A DNA stretch of 64,000 bases from Gymnopilus junonius (GCA_015501075.1 JADNYJ010000085.1:98667-162666), one strand, 5' to 3'; counted from the first letter of the stretch, positions 23,130 to 35,416 are shown. Notes: generated by a model not told the origin, from the sequence alone. A program made the numbers and translations.

Positions 23130-23662
23130 ATGGAATTTCAATCAACAAGGGTGTTGAATCGATTCATTTCTTGGTCTTGTTGCGCTTCCTTCATCATCAG
23201 ACTCATCACAGTAAGTAACAAGCACCGTGCACGTTCCGAACTCTACTACTTAGTATGGGGTGCTCATTTTTTCTGTGATGGCATATCTTCTATACTGGCG
23301 GAAATTCGTCGCCTTCCGGGGTCCTCCTTCAGTCCATCTTGATCAGCACATACTATTTAGACCGAGATGGGTGTCTGTCAATATCGACACGGCAGGTGAC
23401 CGGACGCATTTTCGCGACGAGCCGGGTGATTTTTGGACATTTGTTGCTTCCCTTCCCTACAAAGCACCCAATCAAGTTTCTTCCCTCAAATTGGAGTATC
23501 CTATATCTGCAGGATGCTTAAAATCAGTTGCGAAAATTGCTCGACTGAAAGAATTACATCTTCACGGCACGGCACAGATGATTTGACCTCATTGGGCTCC
23601 ATTGCGAAGATGTACCCCCTCTTCAAAAGATCCCTATCCTTACCAACCCTTTGTCGAGTTTA
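23130..23662 (+). pseudogene. F-box/LRR-like gene relic
   Basis: A fragment reads SLKLEYPISAGCLKSVAKIA then RLKELHLHGTAQ, the leucine-rich style of Agaricomycete F-box proteins. A one-base shift near 23575 leads to DLTSLGSIAKM. There is no F-box and no good start, and the sequence stops soon after. I read it as a decayed copy; the family assignment rests on the LRR-like rhythm only. Confidence 0.4.
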
Positions 23663-24234
23663 ATTTTCTCCACTGTCGACGAAACGATATCCTTTCGCGG
23701 CCGGCGTAGACAGGCTCTTCCCAAAACTTGACAACGGATTGTTTCCAAGTCCGCCGGACGTATCGGCTTCATATAGGGCCCAGTGGGATCAAGTGAAAGA
23801 ACTCCTTTCAATGCAATGTCGTGCTAGACAGGACCAGCACTTGCGCGAGTTAAGAGGTTCGGTTTCGGAGTCTGTGTAGATTTGAAGTCTGTAACTAGAA
23901 GTACTGTGAATTCAGTTAAAATTGCACGCGAACAAGATCTGAATAGGTTTGACTGCTAACCTCCCCGCCCATGGCATATTTCGCCTGAAAGTTTGCGAAG
24001 AAGTACCAGTTCTACGTTCCTCGAACCAGGCATGAGAATTCAAGCAGCGCGTGGCCTCCATTTTCGCTCCTCTTGAATTGAAATCCATCAAACACGAAAC
24101 TATACCTCGACTATGGCTTGGGACATCAATCATAAAGACATTTTCATGAAGACCAAGGTCAATCACCCCTTTCAGGCGGCAGACAAGATCAGATGCCTAA
24201 CATTCCGCGTTCGCAAATAAAATAAAAGAATATA
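23663..24234. other. intergenic, nothing recognised
   Basis: Possible further remains of the preceding LRR relic, but no frame carries a convincing signal. Confidence 0.35.
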
Positions 24235-24303
24235 TGATGAGAATGGGATTTGAACCCATGCCCTTTCGGACCAGAGAGGAATATTCAGAAGCCAAAGCCT
24301 GCT

Positions 24304-24334
<31 letters not shown>

Positions 24335-24341
24335 TCTCACC
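24235..24341 (-). tRNA. tRNA-Leu(TAG) with a 27-nt intron
   Basis: On the minus strand the acceptor GGTGAGA pairs with TCTCATC (one G-T pair), discriminator A. The D arm contains GGCCGAGTGGTCTAAGGC, typical of leucine tRNAs. The anticodon stem is CCAGA/TCTGG and the loop TTTAGG plus C gives anticodon TAG. The intron occupies 24277-24303 after loop position 37. A long variable arm and a T arm with GGTTCAAATCC follow. Confidence 0.93.
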
Positions 24342-24898
24342 ACAGAGTGGGATCCGCCGTGGCCATCACTGAGGTGGGCAAAGGAGGAGGCGGCCAGCGG
24401 TTTTGCCAGGCTTGAAGTCGATAGGAACATGCAAGTACGGCCTGGACACTGTCGATCATCGGCCATATCGTGCAAGAACGCAACGTACATCAGAATGAGG
24501 GTATCATTACCAATGGCAACAAGGAGAACGCTCAAGACCCGGCAATGAGACGAACCAAACTTGGTGGTGTATAGGTGCAACAGGGCGATAAAAGCCTTAT
24601 GGCCGTCGATGATGCAGAAGCCTCGCAAGGCAAATGGGCACTATTGGATAGACGGTGAAGAAAGTAGCTGCATATCGAGAACCATCAGCGCCGCAGAGTG
24701 TCAAGGAATATATCTTACCAAAACGTTCTTGCATGGGGTCCAGGTCCATAATAGTAAAGTAAATTTGATGAGCAGACAAAGCATCCAAAAGAGTCAGAAA
24801 GGTCACCCAGAGATTCCACTTCAACTTCCATTCAGGCCGCGTCAGGAGCGAAAAACAAATGACCATCTGCAGGGTAGTTTACAAAGCTCGTATATGGA
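24342..24898. other. intergenic, nothing recognised
   Basis: Lies between the tRNA and the 3' end of the proteasome gene. No gene or repeat seen. Confidence 0.4.
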
Positions 24899-25983
24899 TT
24901 ACTGGATCTGCGCTCCGTAGCCTCTGATGCCTTCAGCGAACGACCACGACGACTTGAGGTGCTTCGACTCTGAGATAATAACGCCAGCCTCAGTGACCTT
25001 AGCAATTTGGTACTAGAAAGGCAGCCATGTCAGAACAGTGGAGGCAATAGTGAAGGAGTAAACTTGATACCTTGTCCAAACTTCTGGCATCACGATAGTA
25101 CAGGACCCTCATACAGTTCTCAAGGATATCGGCGGCTTGCTCCTCGGTCAGGGTATCTTCTCGTCCCTCAACTGCGTCGCGAAGGAGAGGTTGCGCGATG
25201 TAGGCACCATAGCCAGTGGCAATAGTCGAAGCGGAGTAGGTGGTGCCCAAAAGATCTACATAGGCGAGGAAACTATCGAAGACAAGATAAACGTCAACGA
25301 AGTAGCAGAAGAGAGGGAAGAAAGTGACATACCTCTTTCCATCTCTGACACCACCCACGAGAAGGGAATTCCACAAAGGATTCATATTCGACCTTCTAGC
25401 GTACAACACTTGCGAAAGATATTCATGGATTTCGGCAGGGCCCAGGCTGTGGCCATCCTGGGAAGTGAACTCGTCGATGATAATCTCGTTGAGGAGGGTT
25501 TGGATGTACTGGAAATCAGACATATCGCCTGATGCGCCGATCACCGTGTTGTTTCCGACAGGGTGAAGGCGTTGTATGTCCTTGAAGCGGGCGAGAGACC
25601 CATACGATGCTGGGGACGAATGATAAGTTGAATGTAGTTACTGGACTTTCAACTCGACGCACCAAGGTTGTCTGCTGACATCATAATCCCGTCCTTGTAC
25701 TTGATGGCCAAAACGCTTGTTCCAGTTACAATGGGTTGTCTGATTGTGATCAAAGGAGCCAGTTATAGCATGAAATCATCTCAGAGAGAATAGACACACT
25801 GGGTCCGTTGTACGCCATCTGAAAACTTGTCTTTCGGTGTGTTCTGCGGTCGTTGGTGAATTGGGTAGGTACCGTACGCGTCAAAGGCATCATTGCGCTT
25901 AAAAGACTTAAATCAGGTATATTTGGTCCATACAATTCATATGTACTCACAGGGCGACCCCAGTTCGTTGGAAAATGGTCCAT
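24899..25983 (-). CDS. PRE4: 20S proteasome subunit beta-7 (PRE4/PSMB4)
   Basis: Part of the 20S core protease ring. The start MDHFPTNWGRP is followed by short exons through RNDAFDAYGTYP and RTQQPIVTGTSVLAIKYKDG, then SADNLASYGSLARFKDIQRL, GNNTVIGASGDMSDFQY, NPLWNSLLVGGVRDGKS, FLAYVDLLGTTYSASTIATG, DILENCMRVLYYRDARSLDK and YQIAKVTEAGVIIS. The propeptide/mature boundary before TQQPIVTG matches beta-7 of other fungi, a catalytically inactive subunit. All introns are short and every junction keeps frame. It lies 220 bp downstream of the sacsin-like gene, same strand. The clean frame is a useful control for the broken neighbours. Confidence 0.95.
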
Positions 25984-26203
25984 TGTAGAAGATAAAGTCA
26001 AGTGTAGTCGAAGAGAACGCGCAAGCCAGGACGCGTATTCACAACAGCTGACGTAATGCAGTCACGCAGAGAGATTCGGGCCGGGTATGGATTTTTTAGC
26101 CTGAACCCAGAACTGGAACTCTATCTGTCTTTGTAAACTCACGAATCGATTGAAAAAATATCTCAGAGGTGTTTTACATGATGTGTGGCCGGACTATACT
26201 AAA

Positions 26204-28671
26204 TTACTCTAACTCTAACTCAGGTGGGCGTGCATGTCTGCTGGCATATTTCTGAATGAGTCCTGCATTCCTCTGCTCGTAGTCGACGCATGTTTCTATT
26301 AGCTCCTCCGCATGGCATTCAGTTGCTTTAGTTCGAACTAGGGGAAAACATAGGCAATGGTCAGCTACAGATTAAACGGAAGGAAAATAAATAAGGATCT
26401 GACTTTGATTCAATGTCCGAGGTGTAACCAAGTTGTCTGCTATTTCTTTTTGAAGCAGTTTGAATAAATCTTTGATATCCCAGAATCCCGACAACTTCAG
26501 TGCTTCAAGAAGTAGATCAAGCGTTAAAGTTTGTGCCTCCGGCTCCGCGCCAGTGTAAATATGGTCTGATTATTGTGGATCCAGTCAGACGATTGACAGC
26601 AACAAGAAAGACAAACATACCTAGTACTAGGCGAGCGCATGCCGTTGAGTGATGAGGCAGTGCGATTGAAATTGGGCTTGCAGCAGAGGCTGGCTCGCCT
26701 TCCTTAAAATCTCCACAAAACAGGTCTGAGAAGTATTCGCTAGAAACAGCCAAGAAACTGCGATGGGCAACCAGAGGTTCCGAATCTTCGGTATGGTCAC
26801 TTGGTTTGAAAATAACGTCCGCGAGTAACTTTTTCTTTCGGAGGTCCTCAAATCCAAGACGGATGGAGGCCAGCTTGTTTTCTGGGGCAGCAATAGAATT
26901 CCATGAATTCGACCGAAAATGTGCATGAGAAACTTGCTCGACGCCTGTGGCTCGAAGCAATCTCCCGAAAGGCATCAAGAAATCGCGCACATGACGCATG
27001 CTTTCATCGATATCTTGAGAATCAAATACGAGTTCATCTGCTTTATCCCAACGCCATTCATCCATCTCTGGGTCGTCAACGTTGAGAAAAATCTCCATAG
27101 CTCCGAGCTGTGACAAAATAAGTTCAGCAGATGGTGCGTTATCATTCAAGAAGCTATATGTTGCCTCCAAGTCATGAAGGACAGTGCAACGCTGGGGTGC
27201 AGACAGATTGGTAAGGGACGACAGATATCTAAGATGAGTAGCCTAAACCACAAGTTAATATCCGATACATGCAAATTAAAAATGGACTGACGACTTCAGA
27301 AATGGTGGGCCGGCCCAAGTCAGGATATGCAACAACGACTCGTTGGTGAGGCTGGTTAGCAAATGCTGCGCGCTGAGTCCACGCAATGGCTTCAAATTCT
27401 TCCCTAACAAGATCGGATGGTGCGACGACCGCGTCAAGAGCAACAACATTCTGCGGAATGTCCAAACCAGGTAAAGTGATATCTTGATCTTCAAGGTGGC
27501 GATGTGTGGCCATGCTGCGCGGTATGAAAGAACAATCATCAAGGTCTTTCCAACGATGTTGTTCTTGAGCCGTAATCTGCATAGGAAGCCAATATCCATA
27601 GGATTCAAAGAGGACGTTCGCCCTGATCACCAAGTCATCTTGCTCCCTCTCCGATTCATTTAGCGCCCCCACACAATCCAAGAACATTTGTACATTCAGT
27701 TCATTTTCGGTCCTGAGTCCATGCTTATACAACCTGTTTCAAGTGTCTGAAAATCTGGGTGGATGAAGAATGGTGAGTCTTCGCCAAACGCTGCAACGAA
27801 GAGTCGATCTCTGGCGTAAAGCTCATTGGATGGCTTGACCAGAGAAGAGCAATCAGGAATGGGGACTGGGTCGACATATATAGAGGGAAGGAGCGGAATC
27901 AAAGTTCCCAGTAACTCCTTGTATGCGATGAGATCAGGGACAAGCAGAGACGGTGGGAAGGCAAGCCTCTCCATCAGTTGTACAAGGGTAAGAGATGGCC
28001 CACGGAGGAAGCGAAGACTTCCGTAATCGGCAACGCAAACATTCATGAAGCGAGAGACGATTCCAACAGAAATGTCCTGTGGGAGCATACGCACCGCCGA
28101 GCCAGGTCTAATATCCAAAGGCAAGCTATTGGAAGCTGACGGCCATAATGGAAGCTCTTGAGCGACGGGTCGGAGTTCATCAGGAATGACGTCGTGTATG
28201 CTATCTCTAGCCCACTCTGCGAAACCGGACTTCAAGTTAATGTCCATGAAGCCAATCCCCTCTGCAATGAGGCTTGATGTGGTTCCAAAGCCTTCAAAGC
28301 TGTCAGAATGTTGAACCGAGGATATTCCGATTCAGTGCGAAGGATATGAATCAAGGCAGCTGGGAGATGTATCTCGTGAAGGCGCACAACTTGAACATCC
28401 AAATCGTCCAAAAATGCAGTGATAAACTCAGCTTGCTGAGACGCGCCGTCGATGACTACCGATAATGAATCTTTACAGCTCGCCAAAGATACGAAAGTAC
28501 CTGAACGGACAGTCGGTACCATAGGAAATTGCAAAATATCTTTCGTCGTCAAGCCAAGATGAGAATATTCATCCCATGATAGCCAGAAGTCGCGTATCCA
28601 ATCTGTAATGTCACTAGACGCTTCAAAAGAAGACGCAGAGGGCAACTTTTCTTCAATGAATTGTTTGATTG
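26204..28671 (-). pseudogene. sacsin-like gene, 3' half with C-terminal BTB domain (cut off by LINE)
   Basis: This is the distal part of the gene that starts at 41564. Its first residues, QFIEEKLPSASSFEA, continue the frame ending LQAEAIKQ on the other side of the LINE. It carries a further sacsin-type repeat region (DIRPGSAVRMLPQD, LALDAVVAPSDLVREEFE-like sequence around 27400) and then a BTB/POZ domain: LLADVIFKPSDHTE, LVAHRSFLAVSSEYFSDLF, CGDFKEGEP, LVLDHIYTG. A BACK-like segment (LDLLLEALKLSGFWDIKDLF) follows, ending at TAA 26204. BTB domains commonly recruit Cullin-3. A one-base loss near 28270 separates LEPHQ from IAEGIGFMDINLKSGF. With the LINE in place this half has no promoter of its own. 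Confidence 0.85.
28659..28671. repeat. left target-site duplication of the LINE
   Basis: AATTGTTTGATTG, 13 bp, repeated exactly at 35460-35472 after the poly(A). Confidence 0.95.
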
Positions 28672-28854
28672 GAACTCTCTTGATCCGCTACCACCACCAC
28701 CGCCGCTCTTCCCACGGGTCAAACAGTGGAGAACAGAGGTCGGACGGTACAGTACGGTATTGAAGTAGAGTAGAAAGGCAAACCCTCGACTAGTCCTCCG
28801 CTTCTCTTCTAAGTAACTACTTGCGCACTGCAACTTACACACCCCGCGAAAGAA

Positions 28855-30864
28855 ATGAGCCAAAGGCAGAACTCCCGAGTCACGAGGGGAAGTGCTGGAC
28901 CTAGCACCACCGTCTCCGAATCGACGAAAAACGACATCCTAAAGGACTCGCGATCGAGGATCAAGGACAAAGAGGCAGCTAAGAGGTTTTTAGTTGTGAA
29001 AGAGCTAGTGCCAGAAGGTGAACGAATCACTACTGCTTCACTGTCAACTGCTCTACTCTGGGCCACCATAGATAAAAGACTACTGACGCACAACGATTGG
29101 ATCGATACGATGAGGGCTGTTGCGATCAGCCTCGACAACCTACCGGCGGAAGAAGCGATGGAAGTGGTGACCACACACACGCAGAACCTCTTCGACGACC
29201 TGGCAGACAACCTGAAGAGGGACATCGGTAAAACTTTGGAGGACGGCAAACAGGCAGTGGCCGACGAGTTGACAGCACACAAATCTCAATACTACACACC
29301 GGCAACGGAAGAACTAGAGGAGACGGTACGGCAGGAGGCCAATGCACTAAGACAACCAACGTACGCCGACGTCCTGAGGACGAAAGTAAATGGAAACAAC
29401 AAAGGCGACAACATCCGCGCGGAAGTGCTCTCGAGGGAAAGCAAAAGGAATCGGCAGATCCTCATGGACACGGTCCCAGGAGTAGCAAGCGCGGTCGCCA
29501 ATTTAACCCCGATGGAAATTGTGGAGAAAGCCAACATCGCATGGGAGGCCTTACCAGACACGGATTTCAGTCACAGCGACTCTAGGTGGGACGAGCCCGA
29601 GCCGACATCAGACCACAAACCCAGCGACTCAAGGTTCATCGTCGCCAGAGTTTTGAAGAATGGAGGAGTGATTTTGGAGATGTCGAACGAGGAAGGAGTA
29701 GAGTGGCTCAGCAGGGAGGATGCGAGGAGAGCTTTTGAAACACACTTCGGGCCCGCAACCATTAAGGATAGACAGTACTCGCTCATCATCGAATTCATCT
29801 CAACCAGCCTCAAGAACATTCTCAGCGACCGAGTCAGAAAGATAGAGGAGTACAACGAGATCCGAAAGAACAAGATAGAACAGATCAGATGGATGCGAGA
29901 TCCATCGAAGAGCTGGAACCCAACCCAGACATTTGCACACGCCATCCTTACAACAAGAGATAGAGAAGTAGCGAATACCATCATTAAAGACGGACTAATC
30001 ATTGAAGGCAGCAGGTACAAGGCAAGGAAGCTCGAGGAGGAGCCCAGGCGCTGCTACAAGTGCCAGGTGATCAACGTGAACCACAAAGCCGCAGAATGCC
30101 CTGAGGACGAGGTGTGCGCAAATTGCTGCTCAAGACGACACCCCACGGGACAGTGCGACAAGAGCCAAACTGAACATTCCTGTGCAAGCTGCAGAAGAGC
30201 ACGACGTGAAGACGTACGACACGCCGCCTGGAGCAGGAAATGCCCCATCTATTTGGAGCAACGTGAGAAGCTACGAGACAAAATCCCCGAGAATCACTAT
30301 ATCTACTACCCGGACCGCGACGTTGAATGGACCTGGAAGATGAAAGACGAGGAGTTCGAAAACAACACGATGCAGGAGAGACAGAACGGAAACCGCGACA
30401 CCCAGAGATACGAATTTAACCGACAACGCCGACGACAGGAGAAGGAGGATCAACAACCCGGCGGGCGACAACGTAGACCAAGAGAAGACTCCTACTGGGC
30501 CCCACAAGAAGAATACACCACGACCAATACTACAACAGAACCCCGGTCCCGAGCCTCTCAGCAGGGCGCCAGCTCACAAGTCAGACAGACAGAAGACCCG
30601 AGGCGCAGGCCAGCCCCAACACCCAGCAGGACACCCTCTAGAACCCCCTCCAGAGCCCCCTCCAGGGGACGAGTTTTCGCCAGACGGCACAGCGTAAGCA
30701 GAGTGAGAAACACTAACAACAGGGACTCCCCACGAGAAGGCCCAGCCTTAGGAGGCACACAGCGCACTTTACCAACCGATTGGATAGCAACGCAACGTAG
30801 CCGCGAAGGCAACCACGAGATGCATCGACCGACAGCATCAGCAACCACCAACGGACTTAGATGA
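28855..30864 (+). CDS. LINE ORF1, gag-like zinc-knuckle protein
   Basis: 669 aa, open throughout. A helical, charged N-terminal half leads to a nucleic-acid-binding domain with three CCHC-type knuckles starting at CYKCQVINVNHKAAEC, then VCANCCSRRHPTGQC, then SCASCRRARREDVRHAAW-type residues. The C-terminus is Arg/Ser/Pro-rich with a TPSRTPSRTPSRAPSRGR repeat. It is expected to coat the element RNA and aid retrotransposition. The stop overlaps the ORF2 start as ATGA (30861-30864). Confidence 0.92.
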   Translation: MSQRQNSRVTRGSAGPSTTVSESTKNDILKDSRSRIKDKEAAKRFLVVKELVPEGERITTASLSTALLWATIDKRLLTHNDWIDTMRAVAISLDNLPAEEAMEVVTTHTQNLFDDLADNLKRDIGKTLEDGKQAVADELTAHKSQYYTPATEELEETVRQEANALRQPTYADVLRTKVNGNNKGDNIRAEVLSRESKRNRQILMDTVPGVASAVANLTPMEIVEKANIAWEALPDTDFSHSDSRWDEPEPTSDHKPSDSRFIVARVLKNGGVILEMSNEEGVEWLSREDARRAFETHFGPATIKDRQYSLIIEFISTSLKNILSDRVRKIEEYNEIRKNKIEQIRWMRDPSKSWNPTQTFAHAILTTRDREVANTIIKDGLIIEGSRYKARKLEEEPRRCYKCQVINVNHKAAECPEDEVCANCCSRRHPTGQCDKSQTEHSCASCRRARREDVRHAAWSRKCPIYLEQREKLRDKIPENHYIYYPDRDVEWTWKMKDEEFENNTMQERQNGNRDTQRYEFNRQRRRQEKEDQQPGGRQRRPREDSYWAPQEEYTTTNTTTEPRSRASQQGASSQVRQTEDPRRRPAPTPSRTPSRTPSRAPSRGRVFARRHSVSRVRNTNNRDSPREGPALGGTQRTLPTDWIATQRSREGNHEMHRPTASATTNGLR

Positions 30865-33800
30865 ACAACACGAGGACACGACCTTTTATGAAGATATGGC
30901 AGCAAAATTCGAGGAAATCCCTAAAAGCCCAGCTCGAGACCCTACACGACATACCACCGGACACTGACCTCATTTGCATACAGGAACCGTACTTGTACGA
31001 AAGCGGGCTCACGGCGGCCACCGCAGGATGGCGGGTGGTATACCCCCACAAACATCGTCTTACGAACGGACAGGGCAGATCGAGATCGGTAATGTTGATA
31101 AACCAAAAATTTTTACTAACACTTGGGAGAAGATTTACATAGATTCGACAGACATCACAGCAATTCGGATCACTCACGAGGACCGGGCCATTGAAGTATA
31201 CAACGTCTACATTGACTGCACACACTCTGACGCACTCACGGTATTACGACACCACCTCCTGGACAGAGAACGAAGGATAGAAGAACGAGGCGACGCGGAC
31301 AACTTCATCGGAGACGTGTGGCTAGGAGACTTCAACCGACACCACCCGCTGTGGGAACCCGATGAAAACGAACGACTATTCACAAGACAGGAGACGGAGA
31401 AGACTGAGCCGCTACTACAACTAATCGCAGACTACAACATGGAACTAGCCCTGCCGAAAGGCGTAACAACTATAATAAACTCACATGGAAATCTGACACG
31501 ACCTGACAATGTATTCATCTCACAGGAACTCAACACATACCTAGCCGAATGTCAGGTATTCGAAGAACACAAGCCGGAAACGACGGACCACTTTCCAATC
31601 ATCACAACAATAGAGTTCCCCATCACCGACACGGTCGAGAGGCCTGCCAGAAACTGGAGAGAGACGGACTGGGACGACTTCGGAGAAGAGCTGACAGCCC
31701 AACTCGCTGCCATCCCTGAACCCAGAGAGTTACAAACAGCAGACGAAATCGATGAGGCCCTGGAACTCATAGAAGCAGCAGTCCTCAAAACCGCAGACTT
31801 AGTGGTCCCCAGGAAGCGACCGACACCCTACTCGAGACGATGGTGGACCAAAGAGCTAAAGAAGGCAAGGGACAAAGCCAGAAAAGCCGCGAGACGAGCC
31901 CGCGAGCAGAGAAGCTTCCCAGACCACCCAGCGCATGAAGAACACAGACGAGCCAGGAATGACTACACCAATCTTCTCAAGAAAACAAAACAGCAGCACT
32001 GGGAAGACTGGATCGAGGACCTCAACAACACGACGATGTGGAACGCTCACCGGTACATCAGAGCACCAGCAACCGACGGGGGAAAGACCCGAATCCCAGC
32101 CCTCAAAACGACGGACGCGCAGGGCAATGTGATTGAGACCAGGGACAACCAAGAGAAGAGCTGCATCCTTCACAGGGCCTTCTTCTTCGAGCCGCCAGCC
32201 GACCTACAGATACCAGCGAACCCGAATTACCCACCGGCCGCCTTTCCCTTTAGGGAAATCACGAATGAGCACGCAGCACGAGTCGCAAAACGGCTAAGTC
32301 CCTATAAAGCCCCCGGTCTGAACGATATATCAAACTCAGTACTGACACATTGCACAGATCAACTAGTCCCATATCTGGGCCCCATCTACCGAGCCACCTT
32401 CAGAGCAAAACACTATCCAGGCAAATGGAAGAAGTACAGAACCGTTGTCCTCAGAAAACCCAGTAGAGCCGACTACAAGATCGCAAGCTCATACCGACGA
32501 TAGCCCTACTCGACACCTTCGCCAAGCACTGCTCAGCATGTGTAAAGGACCTCATGGAACACCCCACGGAACGCTTAGGTCTGCTGCCAAACAGGCAATT
32601 CGGAGGACGCCCAGGATGCACAACAACTGACTCACTACACATGTTAATGAAATTCACCAAGGATGCTTGGCGACGAGGTCAAGAGGTAGCAGCCATCTTC
32701 ATGGATGTCAAAGCGGCCTTCCCAACGACAGTCATCCCGAGACTCGTGCACGACATGCAGCGATATGGAATCCCAGAGGAATACACACAATGGATAGCCC
32801 GCAAGGCCGAGGGACGTGAAACCACGCTCACTTTCGATGACTTCCAATCAGAGCCGTTTCCGGTAAACAATGGACTGGACCAAGGATGCAACTTATCACC
32901 ATTTTTATACAGATTCTACAATGCAGACCAGATCAAAGCCTCAGTAGGCCGCAAACACGAGCTCGCCACCAACTATGCAGACGACGCCATTGTGGCGGCA
33001 GCCGGCAAAGACAGCGAAGAGGCCACCAAGAGGATAGTGACCCTCTTCCACAGAAGGGGCGGCCCGCTAACATGGGCTAAGACACATTTTTGCACATACG
33101 AGTATCACAAATTTGCTTATCTCAAGCTAACTAGGAAGAAAATACCGGATCCTGCAAACCCCAGAAAGCGGATACAACAACCGAGGTCCACCATTCAGCT
33201 CGACGGAAAAGACATCACCTCCACCGACAGCCACAAGTTCTTGGGCATTACCCTCGACAGCGAGCTCCGCTTCAAAAAGCACATCCAACACGTGCTGGAA
33301 AAGGGCACCAAAATTGTCATCAGCATAAGAAGACTGTCCAAGATGGCCAAAGGTTTGCAGGGCGAATACGCGAGAAGGATGTATCTGGCCAGCACCATTC
33401 CCAGTATGCTATACGCAGCGGATGTATGGTGTCCACCACCTCCAAGGAAGGCAGACGGAAAACGCCCCAGGGGAATGAACGGAGCCATAGGAAAGATGGA
33501 ATCCATCCAGAGGAAAGCGGCGATACAGGCCACGGGAGCGCTGAGAACCACTCCAACTGATCTCCTCTTTGCACACGCTGACCTTCTCCCCATACAGGAA
33601 CAAATAGTCAAGATCTGCGAGAATGCCGCTATGCGCATGGCGACACTCCCGAAAACGCACCCATTATATGAAGAAATCAAAAGATCGACACTGAGAATGC
33701 CAAAGCACACCCTTCGCCGCTTCACATCATAATGAACATGAACAAACTGATGAGACAGGGAATGGAACACATTGACACGCTTTACAAGGACCCAGACTGG

Positions 33801-34884
33801 GAACCCCCCATAAGAATTACCATCGCCGGTACAAGAAAAAGAAGCAGCACAGCAAGATCAGGACGACAACAGCGACATTAGAGTATACACGGACGGATCG
33901 GGGCAAGGGGGAAAGATAGGAGCAGCAGCAGTTTTTGATGGAGGAAGGGCAAAGGGAGAAAGTGGCACGACGACACCTAGGACCTTCGACCAGACACATT
34001 GTTTTCGACGGGGAGTGCGTTGGACAGATACTCGGATTGCAGCTATTAGAAGAAAGGGTACCGGAACTCGACACACCACACACAACTGCCAGCATTGCCG
34101 TCGACAACCAGGCGTCATTGAAACGACACCTCCAGCGAAAACCGCAGCCGGGAGCGCACCTTATTGAGGAGATACAGAGGATACACGACAGGATCACGAG
34201 AAACCATCCGAATGTCAGCATCAAGTACAGATGGGTACCGGGACACGAAGGCATCCAAGGTAGCGAGAGGGCGGATGAAGAGGCAAAGAGAGCAGCGGAA
34301 GGGACGCAGGAGAACAAGAAGGGAAACCGAGACGCACTCAGAAACGCTGTCCCAACCAGCAAAGCAGCGGTACGTCAGGAGTGCAGAAGTAGACAAAAGA
34401 GAGATGGAAGAAGGCCTTCCAAGAGTCGCCCAGACATAAAAGGATGATTGCAATCGACAACACCACCCCATCCTCTAAATACCGCCATCTCTGCCGAAAA
34501 CTCAAGCTACCGAGACGAAACGCCAGTCTCCTCACACAACTACGCACCGGACACATCCCGCTACAGACGTACCTACACCGGTTCAACCTAGCGGAGTCAC
34601 CAACCTGTCAATACTGCGGAACAGAACCGGAAACAGTCATCCACTACCTCAAGACTTGTCAACATTTCCGCACACAACGACAACAGCTCAGAAAAGATTT
34701 AGGAGCAGGGAAAGAGATAAGCCTTAAACTCCTGGCAGAGGAGAAAGCGATACGACCTCTATTCAAATTCATAAACAGTTCAAGACGTTTTAAGGGATCA
34801 CACGGGGACGTAGAACTGCCAGCAACACAAGACGAAGAAGGAGACGAAGACGAAAATCACGAAAGACAACAGTGGACTACATAG
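30861..34884 (+). pseudogene. LINE ORF2: endonuclease, reverse transcriptase, RNase H (frameshifted)
   Basis: Domains in order: AP-type endonuclease (KIWQQNSRKSLKAQLETL, DLICIQEPYLYE, WLGDFNRHHPLWEP, TTDHFPIITTIEF), reverse transcriptase (YKAPGLNDISNSVLTH, LPNRQFGGRPGCTT, GLDQGCNLSPFLYRFYN, catalytic YADDAIVAA), RNase H (IRVYTDGSGQGGKIGAAAVF, VDNQASLKRHL, RWVPGHEGIQGSERADEEA) and a C-terminal CQYCGTEPETVIHYLKTC zinc motif. At least five frame changes occur, near 31120, 32500, 33730, 33830-33950 and 34390-34440; most are single-base losses, one looks like an extra A. As it stands it cannot make a full protein. Confidence 0.9.
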
Positions 34885-34910
34885 ATAGTTTTCGTACACA
34901 ACTTCTCACT

Positions 34911-35210
34911 TCTTTTTGTAGTTTTTTTTTCTTCTTCTTTTTCTTCTTTTTCTTTTTCTTCCTTCCTTTCTTTCTCTTCTCTTTTTCGTTCCTTGTTTCC
35001 TTTCTCTCTCCCTCTTTTCTTTTCTCTCCCCTCCCCCTTCATGCTTTTTCCTCTTCTTTTTCTCACCTCCCCCTTTTTTCCTTGCCTTCTCCTCCCCTCT
35101 TCTCTTGTTCTCCCTCTGGAAGTTCACACACATCTGTATATAGCAAACAGCATCTTTCTCGTATTTCCTCTCCCTCTCTCTCTCTCTCTCTCTTTCTCCC
35201 TTTTCTTTAA
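34911..35210 (+). repeat. 300-nt polypyrimidine tract in the LINE 3' UTR
   Basis: Almost continuous T/C on the plus strand, including a CT dinucleotide run near 35170-35195. It explains the long Ser/Phe-rich and Lys/Glu-rich open frames across it, which are not genes. Confidence 0.85.
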
Positions 35211-35416
35211 CGTATTTTAATTCACAGTAATCCCGTACACCTTACCTTATACTTACATGCAGTACTAACATGGCACGCACGACGTGCCTGCGCGTCTCTT
35301 CAAGTAGGCCCACCTCTTAACTGTCGAGTACAAAGTATATAGAACTGGACGACAAAGTAGTACACCGTAGATAGAAGTCCGACATAAGGCAAGCGCCTCA
35401 AAGGACAGTAAATGGG

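Noticed and set aside
34857..35220. Long Ser/Phe-rich and Lys/Glu-rich open frames
   Set aside because: Produced by the polypyrimidine tract on each strand; no start context or family features.
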